The translations under genes were made by a program, and so were the position numbers. This document shows, in pieces, positions 8,892 through 19,879 of a stretch of 35,186 nucleotides of DNA. The notes beneath the pieces are model-generated. The model ran no database searches and was not told where the DNA came from. It saw only the letters and a list, made by a program, of their open reading frames with translations. Position 1 is the first letter of the stretch. Every line of letters begins with the position of its first letter. This DNA is from an uncultured Clostridia bacterium (GTDB lineage: Bacteria > Bacillota > Clostridia > TANB77 > CAG-508), in contig CAJFJY010000017.1 in NCBI GenBank assembly GCA_904384205.1, positions 1 to 35,186 on the forward strand, in the 5' to 3' direction.

Positions 8892-8933
8892 AGCATTACA
8901 ATTCAGTAAAACTAAGAAGATTTAAACTAAAGA

Positions 8934-8962
8934 TTGAAAAGAATAGTCTAATATGGTATAAT
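8934..8962 (+). promoter_or_regulatory. Promoter of the sortase gene
   Basis: TTGAAA (8934-8939) and TATAAT (8957-8962) are 17 bases apart, with a TG one base before the -10. The ribosome binding site GGAGG and the ATG follow within 30 bases. Confidence 0.68.
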
Positions 8963-8993
8963 AATAGTAGAGTAAAATACGGAGGTAAAAGAT

Positions 8994-9674
8994 ATGTTTG
9001 AGAGTAAATATAGTAAAGTATTAACTGTAATTTTAGTAATCGTAATAATTGCCATTTTAGGATTACTAGGATTTTTAGGATATGATTTTTATCAAAAATA
9101 TACAACAACACAAGATGCATCAGACTTTGTTGACAATTATCAAGGAGATGTAGCAAATTCAAATGACTCATCAGAAAATACTACACCAACAACAGATGGA
9201 AATTCTGTAGAACTAGAAGCAACACCAACTGGAGACGGTAGTACAACAAATAAGAGACAACAATTTAAAGGACATGATGTAGCAGGAACTATATCAATAC
9301 CAAAAATAGATATAAATTATCCAATTCTAGAAGAAATATCTCCATCAGCACTTTCAACATCAGTAATATTATTATACCCAACAAATGCAGAAGCAATAAA
9401 TCAACCAGGAAATGTTGTAATAGCAGGACACAATTATAGAAATGGAGCATTCTTCTCTAATCTAAAAAGAGTAGAAAACGGAGACAAAGTATATATAACA
9501 GATTACCTAGGAAATAGAAAAACATATACAATCTACAATAAATTTGAAGCAGACCAATCAGATACATCATTCTATCAAAGAGATACAGGAGGAAAAGCAG
9601 AGATTACATTATCAACATGTACAGATGCAAGTAACAACATAAGAACAATAGTATTAGCAAGAGAAGACAGCTAA
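8994..9674 (+). CDS. Sortase family transpeptidase, membrane-anchored
   Basis: Joins sorting-signal proteins to the cell wall or to each other on the outer face of the membrane. The 226-residue product has an N-terminal membrane anchor (about 9-30), a Thr/Ser/Asn-rich linker (about 35-90) and the sortase barrel (about 95-226). The catalytic triad is visible: H146 in VIAGHN, C209 in TLSTC and R217 in NNIRTIVLARE. Length and linker suggest a housekeeping or class D-like enzyme, but the class cannot be settled. No LPxTG-type substrate is encoded in the window. The gene has its own promoter and is followed by a terminator. Confidence 0.88.
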   Translation: MFESKYSKVLTVILVIVIIAILGLLGFLGYDFYQKYTTTQDASDFVDNYQGDVANSNDSSENTTPTTDGNSVELEATPTGDGSTTNKRQQFKGHDVAGTISIPKIDINYPILEEISPSALSTSVILLYPTNAEAINQPGNVVIAGHNYRNGAFFSNLKRVENGDKVYITDYLGNRKTYTIYNKFEADQSDTSFYQRDTGGKAEITLSTCTDASNNIRTIVLAREDS

Positions 9675-9766
9675 GAAGGTTACATTCGGGAGCGTAAATA
9701 TTTTCAAAGGTACTGAAATGTAATCTAAGGTATATTGTAAAAGTAAAATATAAAATGTAATCTAAT

Positions 9767-11861
<2,095 letters not shown>

Positions 11862-11874
11862 GGAGTAAATAGAA

Positions 11875-12120
11875 ATGGAAAAAGAATATACATTTGAAAT
11901 GATGTGGGAAGACTTAGATGACGGATATCAAATATATTATACCTATGTAAAAAATAGATATTTACTATTTAAAACAGCACCAAATTGTTATACACAAAAA
12001 CTACTGTCAGATCATAAAAAGAATCCACAACCTAAAATGACAATGCTAACATTAAAAAGAGTAAAAGAAATGTTTCCTTTTATGGAGGATATAGAATATA
12101 AAATATTAGATGAAGCATAA
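11875..12120 (+). CDS. Small conserved-looking protein of unknown function, 81 aa
   Basis: A soluble, aromatic-rich 81-residue protein starting MEKEYTFEMMWEDLDDGYQI. It sits between ligA and folD with short spacing on both sides, so it is probably part of the same transcript. No catalytic or metal-binding motif, membrane segment or signal peptide is visible, and I do not recognise the family. A GGAGT ribosome binding site precedes the start. Confidence 0.62.
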   Translation: MEKEYTFEMMWEDLDDGYQIYYTYVKNRYLLFKTAPNCYTQKLLSDHKKNPQPKMTMLTLKRVKEMFPFMEDIEYKILDEA

Positions 12121-12159
12121 TCTTGAAAAATAATTGTAGAAAAGACGGAGGAAACAAAA

Positions 12160-13014
12160 ATGGCAATAATCATAGATGGAAAAGAACTATCAAAGAAAAT
12201 AAGAGAAAAACTAAAAATAGAATGTGAAAATTTAGAAAAAAATAATATAAAACCACAATTAGCTGTAATAATGGTAGGAGATGATCCTGCATCTAAAGTT
12301 TATGTAAGAAATAAAAGTAAAGCTTGTAAAGAAGTTGGAGTAGATTATGTTGAATATTTGTTAGATAAAAGTATAAAACAAAAAGAACTAATTGATTTAA
12401 TTGAAAAATTAAATAATGACAAAAATATAAATGGCATATTACTACAAAGCCCAATACCAAAACATTTAAATATAGAAGAAGCGTTTGAAAAAATAGATTA
12501 CAGAAAAGATGTAGATGGATTCCATCCAATGAATGTAGGAAAATTAGCTTTGGGACAAGATTCATTTGTATCATGCACACCATTTGGAGTAATTAAAATG
12601 TTTGAAGAATATGACATTGACTTATGTGGAAAAAATGTGGTAATATTAGGAAGAAGTAATATTGTAGGAAGACCATTAATACAATGTTGCATAAATAAAA
12701 ATGCAACAGTAACTGTATGCCATTCAAAAACAAGAAATACAAAAAATATAACTAGAGAAGCAGATGTTTTAATATCTGCAATAGGAAAACCTAATTTTGT
12801 AACAGAAGATATGGTAAAAGATGGAGCAGTTGTAATAGATGTAGGAATAAATAGATTAGATGACGGAAAAATAGTTGGGGATGTAGATTACGAGAAGGTA
12901 AAAGAAAAAGCAAGCTATATAACACCAGTTCCGGGGGGAGTTGGACCAATGACAATAGCGATGTTAATAAATAATGTAATTAAAGCTACAAAACAACAAA
13001 ACAATATAAAATAA
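12160..13014 (+). CDS. folD: Bifunctional methylenetetrahydrofolate dehydrogenase/cyclohydrolase
   Basis: Interconverts 5,10-methylene- and 10-formyl-tetrahydrofolate in one-carbon metabolism. The 284-residue product has the usual length. It shows the catalytic YVRNK (Y48, K52), the substrate loop LLQSPIPKHL, the Rossmann dinucleotide site GRSNIVGRPL and the C-terminal TPVPGGVGPMTIAMLINN. GGAGG precedes the ATG. The gene closes a probable ligA operon and is followed by a terminator. Confidence 0.97.
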   Translation: MAIIIDGKELSKKIREKLKIECENLEKNNIKPQLAVIMVGDDPASKVYVRNKSKACKEVGVDYVEYLLDKSIKQKELIDLIEKLNNDKNINGILLQSPIPKHLNIEEAFEKIDYRKDVDGFHPMNVGKLALGQDSFVSCTPFGVIKMFEEYDIDLCGKNVVILGRSNIVGRPLIQCCINKNATVTVCHSKTRNTKNITREADVLISAIGKPNFVTEDMVKDGAVVIDVGINRLDDGKIVGDVDYEKVKEKASYITPVPGGVGPMTIAMLINNVIKATKQQNNIK

Positions 13015-13020
13015 AAAAGT

Positions 13021-13062
13021 TTAGAGACACTTTTTAAATAATTAAAAGTGTCCCTATTTTTT
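13021..13062 (+). terminator. Terminator after folD
   Basis: Arms 13023-13034 and 13044-13055 form a 12-bp stem with one A-C mismatch, followed by ATTTTTTT. The second arm, AAAAGTGTCCCT, recalls the GTCCC core of the dispersed repeats found elsewhere in the window. Confidence 0.75.
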
Positions 13063-13131
13063 TGAAATCAATTGCTGATGCAGGATTTAAGTAATTATAG
13101 CTGAATAATTAAAAGAAAGGAAAAATAGAAA

Positions 13132-14001
13132 ATGAATAATTTAGAAAATAAAAAATATTGGATATGGTTTAGTTTAATAGAAAATTTAGGTAGTGCAAGA
13201 GGAAAAATATTGCTAGAAAAATTTAAGAAACCCGAAAAAATTTATTACGCAAAAAAAGAGGAATTAAAGAATATAAAAGGAATAGGAGAAAAGATAATAG
13301 AAAATATAATGAATAAACAAACAAAAGAAAAAGTAAATAAACATATAGAATATATGGAAAAGAGCAATATCGATTTAATAACTATAGAAGATAAAGAATA
13401 TCCAATCAATCTGAAAAATATATATGATTATCCATTATATTTATATATAAAAGGAAATAAAAAAATATTAAACGAAAACTGTATAAGTATAATAGGATGT
13501 AGAGAATATTCAACATATGGCGAAAAATGTACAAAATATTTTTCATATAATCTAGCAAAAGAAGGAAAAGTAATAGTAAGTGGACTAGCAAGGGGGATAG
13601 ATAGTTTTGCACATAAAGGAGCCATAGAAGCAAAAGGAAAAACAATAGCAGTTATTGGAAGTGGATTAAATATAATTTACCCGTCAGAAAATATTGAACT
13701 TGCAAATGAAATAATTAGGACAGGAGGAGCAATAATAACAGAATATCCAATCGGAATCAAACCATTAAAATTAAACTTTCCAGCAAGAAATCGAATAATT
13801 AGTGGAATAAGTGATAGACTACTTGTAATAGAAGCAAAAAAACAAAGTGGAACATTAATAACCGTAGATTTTGCATTAGAACAAGGAAAAGATATATATG
13901 TTGTGCCAGGAAATATAGATTCAATGAATTCAGTAGGAACAAATGAATTAATAAAACAAGGAGCAAGATTAGTTACAAATTATAAAGAAGTCATTACATA
14001 A
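13132..14001 (+). CDS. dprA: DNA-processing protein DprA
   Basis: Loads RecA on incoming single-stranded DNA during transformation. The 289-residue product has an N-terminal helix-hairpin-helix-like part (about 10-65) and the Rossmann-fold DprA domain. The domain shows SIIGCREYSTYGEKCT, VSGLARGIDSFAHKGA, AVIGSGLNIIYPSEN, FPARNRIISGIS and GTLITVDFALEQGKDIYVVPG. The C-terminal winged-helix domain of many homologs is missing, which is common. GAAAGGA precedes the start. No other competence gene is nearby, so its role here may be maintenance or natural transformation. Confidence 0.95.
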   Translation: MNNLENKKYWIWFSLIENLGSARGKILLEKFKKPEKIYYAKKEELKNIKGIGEKIIENIMNKQTKEKVNKHIEYMEKSNIDLITIEDKEYPINLKNIYDYPLYLYIKGNKKILNENCISIIGCREYSTYGEKCTKYFSYNLAKEGKVIVSGLARGIDSFAHKGAIEAKGKTIAVIGSGLNIIYPSENIELANEIIRTGGAIITEYPIGIKPLKLNFPARNRIISGISDRLLVIEAKKQSGTLITVDFALEQGKDIYVVPGNIDSMNSVGTNELIKQGARLVTNYKEVIT

Positions 14002-14025
14002 AATGAAAAAAATCTATTATAAGTA

Positions 14026-14054
14026 TTGATAAATTGTCATATTTGTAATATAAT
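14026..14054 (+). promoter_or_regulatory. Promoter of mreB
   Basis: TTGATA (14026-14031) and TATAAT (14049-14054) are 17 bases apart, about 55 bases before the mreB start. Confidence 0.68.
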
Positions 14055-14109
14055 TGAAATGATTTTGTAATAAAAGAATATAAACAAATAGAAAGCTTGA
14101 GGGAAAAAT

Positions 14110-15111
14110 ATGTTTAAATTCGGTCAAGATGTTGGAATTGATTTAGGAACAGCAACAGTAATTGTATATGTAAAAGGTAGAGGAATTGTATTAAGAGAAC
14201 CATCTGTTGTAGCTGTAGATAACAATACAGGAGATGTATTAGCAGTAGGAGGAGAAGCAAGAAGAATGCTTGGAAGAACGCCAGGAAATATTGTAGCAAC
14301 TAGACCATTAAGAGATGGGGTAATTTCCGACTATACTGTTACAGAAAAAATGTTAAAATATTTTATAAACAAAGTGTGTGGGAAATTTGTATTTGCACCT
14401 AGAATAATGATTTGTATTCCTTCACAAGTAACTGAAGTAGAAAAAAAGGCGGTAATTGATGCTGCAACCCAAGCAGGAGCAAGAAGAGTATATTTAATAG
14501 AAGAACCTATAGCAGCAGCAATAGGAGCAGGAATTGATATTGCAAAACCATGTGGAAACATGGTAGTAGATATAGGGGGAGGAACAACAGATGTTGCAGT
14601 TATATCATTAGGAGGATCTGTTGTTAGTAGTTCTATAAAAGTTGCAGGTGATAAATTTGACGAAGCAATTGTAAAATATATAAAAAAGAAACATAATATT
14701 GCTATAGGAGAAAGAACAGCAGAAGACCTAAAAGTAAATATAGGTTGTGTATATCCTAAAATACAGGACTTAGAAATGGATATTAGAGGAAGAGATTTAA
14801 TTACAGGCCTTCCTAAAACAGTAACAATACATTCTTCAGAAATGTTAGAAGCATTAATTGAACCAGCAATGATGATTGTAGATGCAGTTCATGGAGTATT
14901 AGAAAGAACACCACCTGAGCTTGCAGCAGATATCAGTGATAAAGGAATATACATGACAGGTGGAGGATGTCTAATTGATGGTCTTGATAGATTGTTACAA
15001 GAAAAAACAGGAATAAATGTAATGATTGCACAAGACACAGTATCATGTGTAGCACTAGGAACAGGAAAAGCGTTAGAAAACCTAGATGCACTAGATGGAA
15101 AAAGAAAATAG
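14110..15111 (+). CDS. mreB: Rod-shape determining actin homolog MreB/Mbl
   Basis: Membrane-associated actin-like filament protein that guides side-wall peptidoglycan synthesis. The 333-residue length fits. The ATP site is clear: GIDLGTATVIVYV (phosphate 1), MVVDIGGGTTDVAVISLGG (phosphate 2) and IYMTGGGCLIDGLDRLL (adenosine). The N-terminal FKFGQDVGID is typical of the MreB/Mbl group. The usual partners mreC and mreD do not follow; the gene is single with its own promoter and a hairpin after it, as often seen for mbl or mreBH. Which paralog it is cannot be settled here. Confidence 0.95.
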   Translation: MFKFGQDVGIDLGTATVIVYVKGRGIVLREPSVVAVDNNTGDVLAVGGEARRMLGRTPGNIVATRPLRDGVISDYTVTEKMLKYFINKVCGKFVFAPRIMICIPSQVTEVEKKAVIDAATQAGARRVYLIEEPIAAAIGAGIDIAKPCGNMVVDIGGGTTDVAVISLGGSVVSSSIKVAGDKFDEAIVKYIKKKHNIAIGERTAEDLKVNIGCVYPKIQDLEMDIRGRDLITGLPKTVTIHSSEMLEALIEPAMMIVDAVHGVLERTPPELAADISDKGIYMTGGGCLIDGLDRLLQEKTGINVMIAQDTVSCVALGTGKALENLDALDGKRK

Positions 15112-15142
15112 ATTAACATTAAATTTATAATATCATATTTAG

Positions 15143-15162
15143 AAGAGAGCACATGCTCTCTT
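15143..15162 (+). terminator. Hairpin after mreB
   Basis: AAGAGAGC and GCTCTCTT make a perfect 8-bp stem with a 4-base loop. The following bases are AT-rich but lack a strong T run, so termination may be partial. Confidence 0.5.
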
Positions 15163-15261
15163 AATTAAATTTAAAATAAAAAAGGTAAATAAACAAAAAA
15201 CAAAATTTAATTCTTTTCCAACCTAACTAATTTATGCCTTAAGAAAGGAATGAGAGCAATT

Positions 15262-16566
15262 ATGTCAAAGAAAGTAGCATTTATAACATTAGGATGTAAA
15301 GTAAATCAATACGAGTCAAATGGAATGGCACAAAAGTTTTTAGAAAAAGGATATAAAGTAGTAGAACATACTGAAAAAGCAGATATATATGTTGTAAATA
15401 CATGTACAGTAACAAATATTTCTGATAGAAAATCAAGACAAATGTTAAGAAGAGTCAAAGAAATAAATAAAGACAGTATTGTTATAGCAGTTGGATGTTA
15501 TGTACAAGTAGCAAAACAAGATGTAGAAAAAATTCCAGAAATAGATCTATGTCTAGGAAATGATGAAAAAGCCAATATTGTAGATTTTGCAGAAAAATAT
15601 ATAAAAGATAAAATAAAAGAAGTGCCAATGCAAGATGTATTAAAATCAAAAGAATTTGTAGATTTTGGTGAAGTTGTCTTTACTGAAAAAACAAGGGCTG
15701 TAGTAAAAATCCAGGATGGATGTGATAGATATTGCTCATATTGTATAATACCATATGCAAGAGGAAGAGTAAGAAGTAGAAATCCAGAAAATATAATAGA
15801 AGAGATTAAAGAAATTGTAAAAAAAGATATTAAAGAAGTAGTTATAACAGGAATACATATCGCATCATATGGCAAAGATTTTAAAAATGGATATAAATTA
15901 ATTGACTTGTTAGAAGAAATAAACAAAATAGAAGGATTAGAAAGAATTAGATTAGGTTCAATAGAACCATTACTTATAAATGAAGAATTTATATCAAGAT
16001 TAAAAAAATTAGATAAAATGTGTCCTCATTTTCATTTATCATTACAAAGCGGATGTGATGAAACTTTAAAAAGAATGAATAGAAGATATACAACCGAAGA
16101 ATTTAAAAATATTGTAAAAATAATAAGAAATAATTATAGTGATGCAATGCTAACAACAGATGTTATTGTTGGATTTCCAGGAGAAACAGAAGAAGAATTC
16201 GAAAATACATATAAATTTTTAAAAGAAATCAAATTCTATAAAATCCATGTATTTAAATATTCACAAAGAAAAGGCACAAAAGCAGCAGTTATGCCAAATC
16301 AAATAGATGGAAATATTAAAGAAGAAAGAAGTAAAAAGATAATAGAGCTATCAGACTCAATACAAGAAGAATATAACAAATCATATATTGGAAAAGAAAT
16401 AGAAGTCCTATTTGAAGAAGAAAAAGGAGAAATATACAAAGGACACACAAAAAATTATATATTAGCTTACTGTAAAACAAATGAAAATCTAAACAATAAA
16501 ATAGTAAAAGTTGTATGTAAAAAAGCCTATATAAATCATTTAGAATGTGTTATAAATAATAAATAA
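15262..16566 (+). CDS. mtaB: tRNA t6A37 methylthiotransferase MtaB
   Basis: A radical SAM enzyme that converts t6A37 to ms2t6A37 in tRNAs reading ANN codons. The 434-residue product has the MtaB signature TLGCKVNQYESNGM, auxiliary cluster cysteines C12, C48 and C79, the radical SAM motif C154-x3-C158-x2-C161 (DGCDRYCSYCIIPYARG) and a C-terminal TRAM-like region. The ATG at 15262 is chosen over one at 15250: the latter touches the AAGAAAGGA site, while 15262 has the same 12-base spacing as the cyclophilin and HIT genes of this window. The large share of AUA and AAA codons here makes ANN-reading tRNAs important for this genome, an inference only. Confidence 0.93.
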   Translation: MSKKVAFITLGCKVNQYESNGMAQKFLEKGYKVVEHTEKADIYVVNTCTVTNISDRKSRQMLRRVKEINKDSIVIAVGCYVQVAKQDVEKIPEIDLCLGNDEKANIVDFAEKYIKDKIKEVPMQDVLKSKEFVDFGEVVFTEKTRAVVKIQDGCDRYCSYCIIPYARGRVRSRNPENIIEEIKEIVKKDIKEVVITGIHIASYGKDFKNGYKLIDLLEEINKIEGLERIRLGSIEPLLINEEFISRLKKLDKMCPHFHLSLQSGCDETLKRMNRRYTTEEFKNIVKIIRNNYSDAMLTTDVIVGFPGETEEEFENTYKFLKEIKFYKIHVFKYSQRKGTKAAVMPNQIDGNIKEERSKKIIELSDSIQEEYNKSYIGKEIEVLFEEEKGEIYKGHTKNYILAYCKTNENLNNKIVKVVCKKAYINHLECVINNK

Positions 16567-16574
16567 TTTCACAG

Positions 16575-16602
16575 TGTAATAGAAATGTAATAAAAATGTA
16601 AC
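16575..16602. promoter_or_regulatory. Three phased TGTAA direct repeats, possible response-regulator box
   Basis: TGTAAT occurs at 16575 and 16586 and TGTAAC at 16597, an exact 11-bp period, about one helical turn. On the minus strand this reads TTACA, N6, TTACA, N6, TTACA, similar in layout to boxes bound by OmpR/PhoP-type regulators. It lies 32 bases before the -35 of the next gene, where an activator could act. Confidence 0.38.
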
Positions 16603-16633
16603 ACAAAAATAATAAAAAAATATATGGAAAAAC

Positions 16634-16662
16634 TTGCATATTTTAGAAAAATATAGTATAAA
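16634..16662 (+). promoter_or_regulatory. Promoter of the 109-residue protein gene
   Basis: TTGCAT (16634-16639) and TATAAA (16657-16662) are 17 bases apart. With AAAGGAGG before the ATG, expression should be high. Confidence 0.62.
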
Positions 16663-16698
16663 TTAGTTAAAAGTAAAACCACAAAGGAGGAAATAAAA

Positions 16699-17028
16699 AT
16701 GGCAGATTTAGGAGAAGAAAATAAAGTACAAGGTGTTTTTGGTGGAGTTGAATTTGGAAATGTTGGAGAATCAAATGTAGACAACGTATTTGAAAATGCA
16801 GGTACTATTAGAAATCAAGATTTACCTGTAAAAAGAGGTTTTTGGTCTAAATTCAAAACATTTTGGTTACAAGAAATAGATTGGAATAAAGAGATAAAAG
16901 TAGAATTAACACCATATCAACAAAAAGTAGAAGACGAAGTAAATGACTTCCTACATCAACAAATTACATGGGATAAAGTACATGATTTCTTATTCCAAGA
17001 AGTAAAATTCGGTAAAGGAAACAAATAA
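16699..17028 (+). CDS. Unknown 109-aa protein with aromatic repeats
   Basis: A soluble protein I do not recognise. The first 40 residues are Gly/Asn/Val-rich and probably flexible. The second half has several related aromatic-acidic stretches, FWSKFKTFWLQEIDW, FLHQQITWDKVHDF and FLFQEVKFGKG, suggesting two or three degenerate copies of a short helix-turn unit. There is no signal peptide, membrane segment or Cys. It is monocistronic: it has its own promoter, a near-perfect AAAGGAGG ribosome binding site and a strong terminator, with an 11-bp phased repeat upstream. That wiring suits an abundant structural or stress-regulated protein, but no function can be assigned. Confidence 0.72.
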   Translation: MADLGEENKVQGVFGGVEFGNVGESNVDNVFENAGTIRNQDLPVKRGFWSKFKTFWLQEIDWNKEIKVELTPYQQKVEDEVNDFLHQQITWDKVHDFLFQEVKFGKGNK

Positions 17029-17051
17029 TAATTATGTATAAAAATAGAAGG

Positions 17052-17087
17052 GTATAGCATATATGTAAAAAATATGCTATACTTTTT
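17052..17087 (+). terminator. Terminator of the 109-residue protein gene
   Basis: GTATAGCATAT (17052-17062) pairs perfectly with ATATGCTATAC (17072-17082), followed by TTTTT. Confidence 0.85.
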
Positions 17088-17254
17088 ACATTATAGGAAA
17101 TTGTATTTCCTGTAATGTAAAAAAATATAGATGCACAGAAAAATTGTTTCACAATTTTTCGCGCCGACAAATCTTATACGCTTCTTGCTAGACCTTAAAT
17201 TAATGTAATCAAAATTTAAAAATAGAGAAAAGGTCTAGCGAAGCTAGATTTGTC
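17086..17254. other. Hairpin-rich region upstream of radA
   Basis: Three inverted repeats follow each other. Arms 17086-17101 and 17105-17120 make a 16-bp hairpin with one mismatch. Arms 17139-17147 and 17151-17159 are AAAAATTGT and ACAATTTTT. A long nested structure comes last: GACAAATC (17166-17173) with GATTTGTC (17247-17254), enclosing GCTAGACCTT (17187-17196) with AAGGTCTAGC (17230-17239) and CTTC with GAAG. No ORF was seen. It may be a structured RNA, a leader of radA or a mobile-repeat insertion. Confidence 0.5.
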
Positions 17255-17292
17255 TAGTGTTAAAGATAAATTTTAATAGAAAGGATATTATT

Positions 17293-18657
17293 ATGGCAAA
17301 AAATAAAACTATTTTTGTATGTAATGAATGTGGTTACGAATCTGCAAAATGGCTAGGAAAATGTCCAGCATGTAATAGTTGGAATACTTTTTTTGAGCAA
17401 AAAATAGTAGAAACGAAGAACTCAAATAATAATTTAAATGATGGAAAAATAAATACTCCGCAAAAATTAAATTCATATGTAGCAAGTGAAAAAGTAAGAA
17501 CATCAACAGGATTTGGAGAATTAGATAGAGTTTTAGGAGGAGGATTAGTAAAAGGTTCTCTAATTTTATTAGGAGGAGAGCCAGGGATAGGAAAATCAAC
17601 ATTAATATTGCAAATATGCAATAAAGTAAAAGGAGAAGGGAATGTACTATATGTTTCAGGAGAAGAATCAGCAGAGCAAATAAAATTAAGAGCAGATAGA
17701 CTAGGAATAAATAATGAAGATATACTATTTTTAGGAGAAACAAATATCGACATCGTAACTCAATCTATTTTAAATATTAACCCAAAACTTGTAATAATAG
17801 ATTCAATTCAAACTATGTATAGCGAAGAAATAACAGCAGCTGCAGGAAGTGTAAGCCAAGTAAGAGAGATAACATCACAAATAATGAGAGTTTGTAAATC
17901 AAGAGAAATAACAACAATAATAATCGGACATGTAACAAAAGATGGAACAATAGCAGGACCTAGAGTGTTAGAACATATGGTAGACACAGTTCTTTATTTA
18001 GAAGGAGAAAGATATTTCTCATACAGGATATTAAGAGGAGTAAAAAATAGATTCGGTTCAACAAATGAAATAGGTATGTTTGAAATGAGAGAAGAAGGAA
18101 TGACGGAAATCTTAAATCCTTCAGATGTATTAATTTCAGAAAGAGAAGATAATCCAGCAGGATCATGTGTAGTTTCATGTATAGAAGGAACCAGACCAAT
18201 ATTAGTTGAATTACAAGCATTAACAGCTCAAACAGTTTTTGGATATCCCAAAAGAACTGCAAATGGGATAGATTTTAATAGATTAGCCTTGCTTATCGCA
18301 GTAATGGAAAAAAAAGCAGGATTAAATTTAGGAAATCAAGATGTATATTTAAATGTTGTAGGAGGATTAAAAATAAATGAACCTTCAATAGATTTAGGAA
18401 TAATATTAGTTACAGCATCTATTTTTAGAAATATAGCCATATCTAAAGATGTTGTAATAATGGGAGAAGTAGGACTAACAGGAGAAGTCAGAAGAATAAA
18501 TTTTATAGAAAAAAGGCTAAGAGAAGCGGAAAAATTAGGTTTTAAAATATGTATAATTCCAGAAAGTAACAAAAAGGTCTTGAAAGATAAGTTCAAATTG
18601 GATATAATAGGGGTCAGGAATGTAAAAGAAGCAATGGAAAAATTACATTTAAAATAA
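17293..18657 (+). CDS. radA: DNA repair protein RadA (Sms)
   Basis: A RecA-like branch migration helicase in recombination repair and transformation. The 454-residue product has the zinc finger C10, C13, C24, C27 (CNECGYESAKWLGKCPAC), Walker A GGEPGIGKST at 94-103, the RadA-specific KNRFG at 251-255 and a C-terminal Lon-like domain. The ATG at 17293 is used because AGAAAGGA precedes it; the longer frame from 17257 lacks such a site. disA follows after 49 bases, a pairing common in Firmicutes, where both proteins act at recombination intermediates. Confidence 0.96.
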   Translation: MAKNKTIFVCNECGYESAKWLGKCPACNSWNTFFEQKIVETKNSNNNLNDGKINTPQKLNSYVASEKVRTSTGFGELDRVLGGGLVKGSLILLGGEPGIGKSTLILQICNKVKGEGNVLYVSGEESAEQIKLRADRLGINNEDILFLGETNIDIVTQSILNINPKLVIIDSIQTMYSEEITAAAGSVSQVREITSQIMRVCKSREITTIIIGHVTKDGTIAGPRVLEHMVDTVLYLEGERYFSYRILRGVKNRFGSTNEIGMFEMREEGMTEILNPSDVLISEREDNPAGSCVVSCIEGTRPILVELQALTAQTVFGYPKRTANGIDFNRLALLIAVMEKKAGLNLGNQDVYLNVVGGLKINEPSIDLGIILVTASIFRNIAISKDVVIMGEVGLTGEVRRINFIEKRLREAEKLGFKICIIPESNKKVLKDKFKLDIIGVRNVKEAMEKLHLK

Positions 18658-18706
18658 AATATAATAAATTGTGAATTTTGAGGCTATTATAGAAGGAGGC
18701 ATTTAG

Positions 18707-19789
18707 TTGAGAAAGAAAAATGAAAATGCTATTACTGATATTTTAAAACTTATAGCACCAGGAACACCAATAAGAGATGGATTAGAAAATATCTTAAGAG
18801 CAAAAACAGGGGCATTATTATTAATAACAGATAATAATGAAATTATAAAAGAAATTGTAGATGGTGGATTCACAATAAATGAAGATTATACATCATCAAA
18901 ATTGTATGAATTAGCAAAAATGGATGGCGCAATTGTACTTAGTGGAGACCTAAAAAAGATTCTTTTTGCAAATGCACAATTAATACCTTCAAGAGAAATC
19001 GAAACAATGGAAACTGGAACAAGACATAGAACAGCAGAAAGAACAGCAAAACAGACGGGAGAATTAGTTATAAGTATATCTCAAAGAAGAAATATAATAA
19101 CAATATTTAAAGGAAATGATAGATATATACTAGAAGATACAAATGCAGTATTAAATAAAGCAAATCAAGGAGTACAGACACTAGAAAAATATAAAAAAGT
19201 TTTTGATAATAAGCTAAATATCCTAAATGAATATGAATTTAATGATATAGTAACTCTGCAAAACGTAATCTTAGCAATACAAAGAGCAGAAATGGTTATG
19301 AGAATTGTAGATGAAATTCAAGGACAAATATATGAATTAGGAAATGATGGAAGACTAGTCAAAATGCAGCTAGAAGAATTAGTGGGAGGAGTAGAAAAAG
19401 AAGAACTACTCATTATAAAAGACTATTTAGCACCAACAAAAGATAAATTAAATCCAGAAGATGTATTAGATAGTTTATCAGAATTGACATATGAAGAACT
19501 AAATAAAGAATCATCAATAGCAAAATTGTTAGGATTTGATGTTTTTGATAATTATGACGAAGTAGGAGTGTACACTAGAGGTTATAGAATTCTAAGCAAA
19601 ATACCAAGAATGCCAACAAATATAGTAGAAAATTTAGTATCATCATTTAAATCTTTCCAACACATATTGGCGGCTGATATAGAAAGTTTAGACGAAGTAG
19701 ATGGAATAGGAGAAATAAGAGCAAGAACAATAAAACAATCATTAAAAAGAATGCAAGAACAATTCGTTTTTGATAATATATTAGATTAA
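18707..19789 (+). CDS. disA: Diadenylate cyclase DisA, DNA integrity scanning protein
   Basis: Makes c-di-AMP from two ATP and monitors branched DNA. The 360-residue length is typical. The N-terminal DAC domain carries DGA (73-75) and RHRTA (106-110), both needed for catalysis. A helical linker and a C-terminal helix-hairpin-helix domain (LDEVDGIGEIRARTI) for DNA binding follow. The start is TTG at 18707, nine bases after GGAGG. Directly downstream of radA, whose product is known to restrain DisA in Bacillus, so joint expression is sensible. Confidence 0.95.
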   Translation: MRKKNENAITDILKLIAPGTPIRDGLENILRAKTGALLLITDNNEIIKEIVDGGFTINEDYTSSKLYELAKMDGAIVLSGDLKKILFANAQLIPSREIETMETGTRHRTAERTAKQTGELVISISQRRNIITIFKGNDRYILEDTNAVLNKANQGVQTLEKYKKVFDNKLNILNEYEFNDIVTLQNVILAIQRAEMVMRIVDEIQGQIYELGNDGRLVKMQLEELVGGVEKEELLIIKDYLAPTKDKLNPEDVLDSLSELTYEELNKESSIAKLLGFDVFDNYDEVGVYTRGYRILSKIPRMPTNIVENLVSSFKSFQHILAADIESLDEVDGIGEIRARTIKQSLKRMQEQFVFDNILD

Positions 19790-19879
19790 AATTTAGGTTT
19801 ATGAGTGAACCTTAAAACTCAAATATTAAAAAGGCAAAATGTTAAAAAAATATGTCTTAAGAAAGGAATGAAATAAAAA

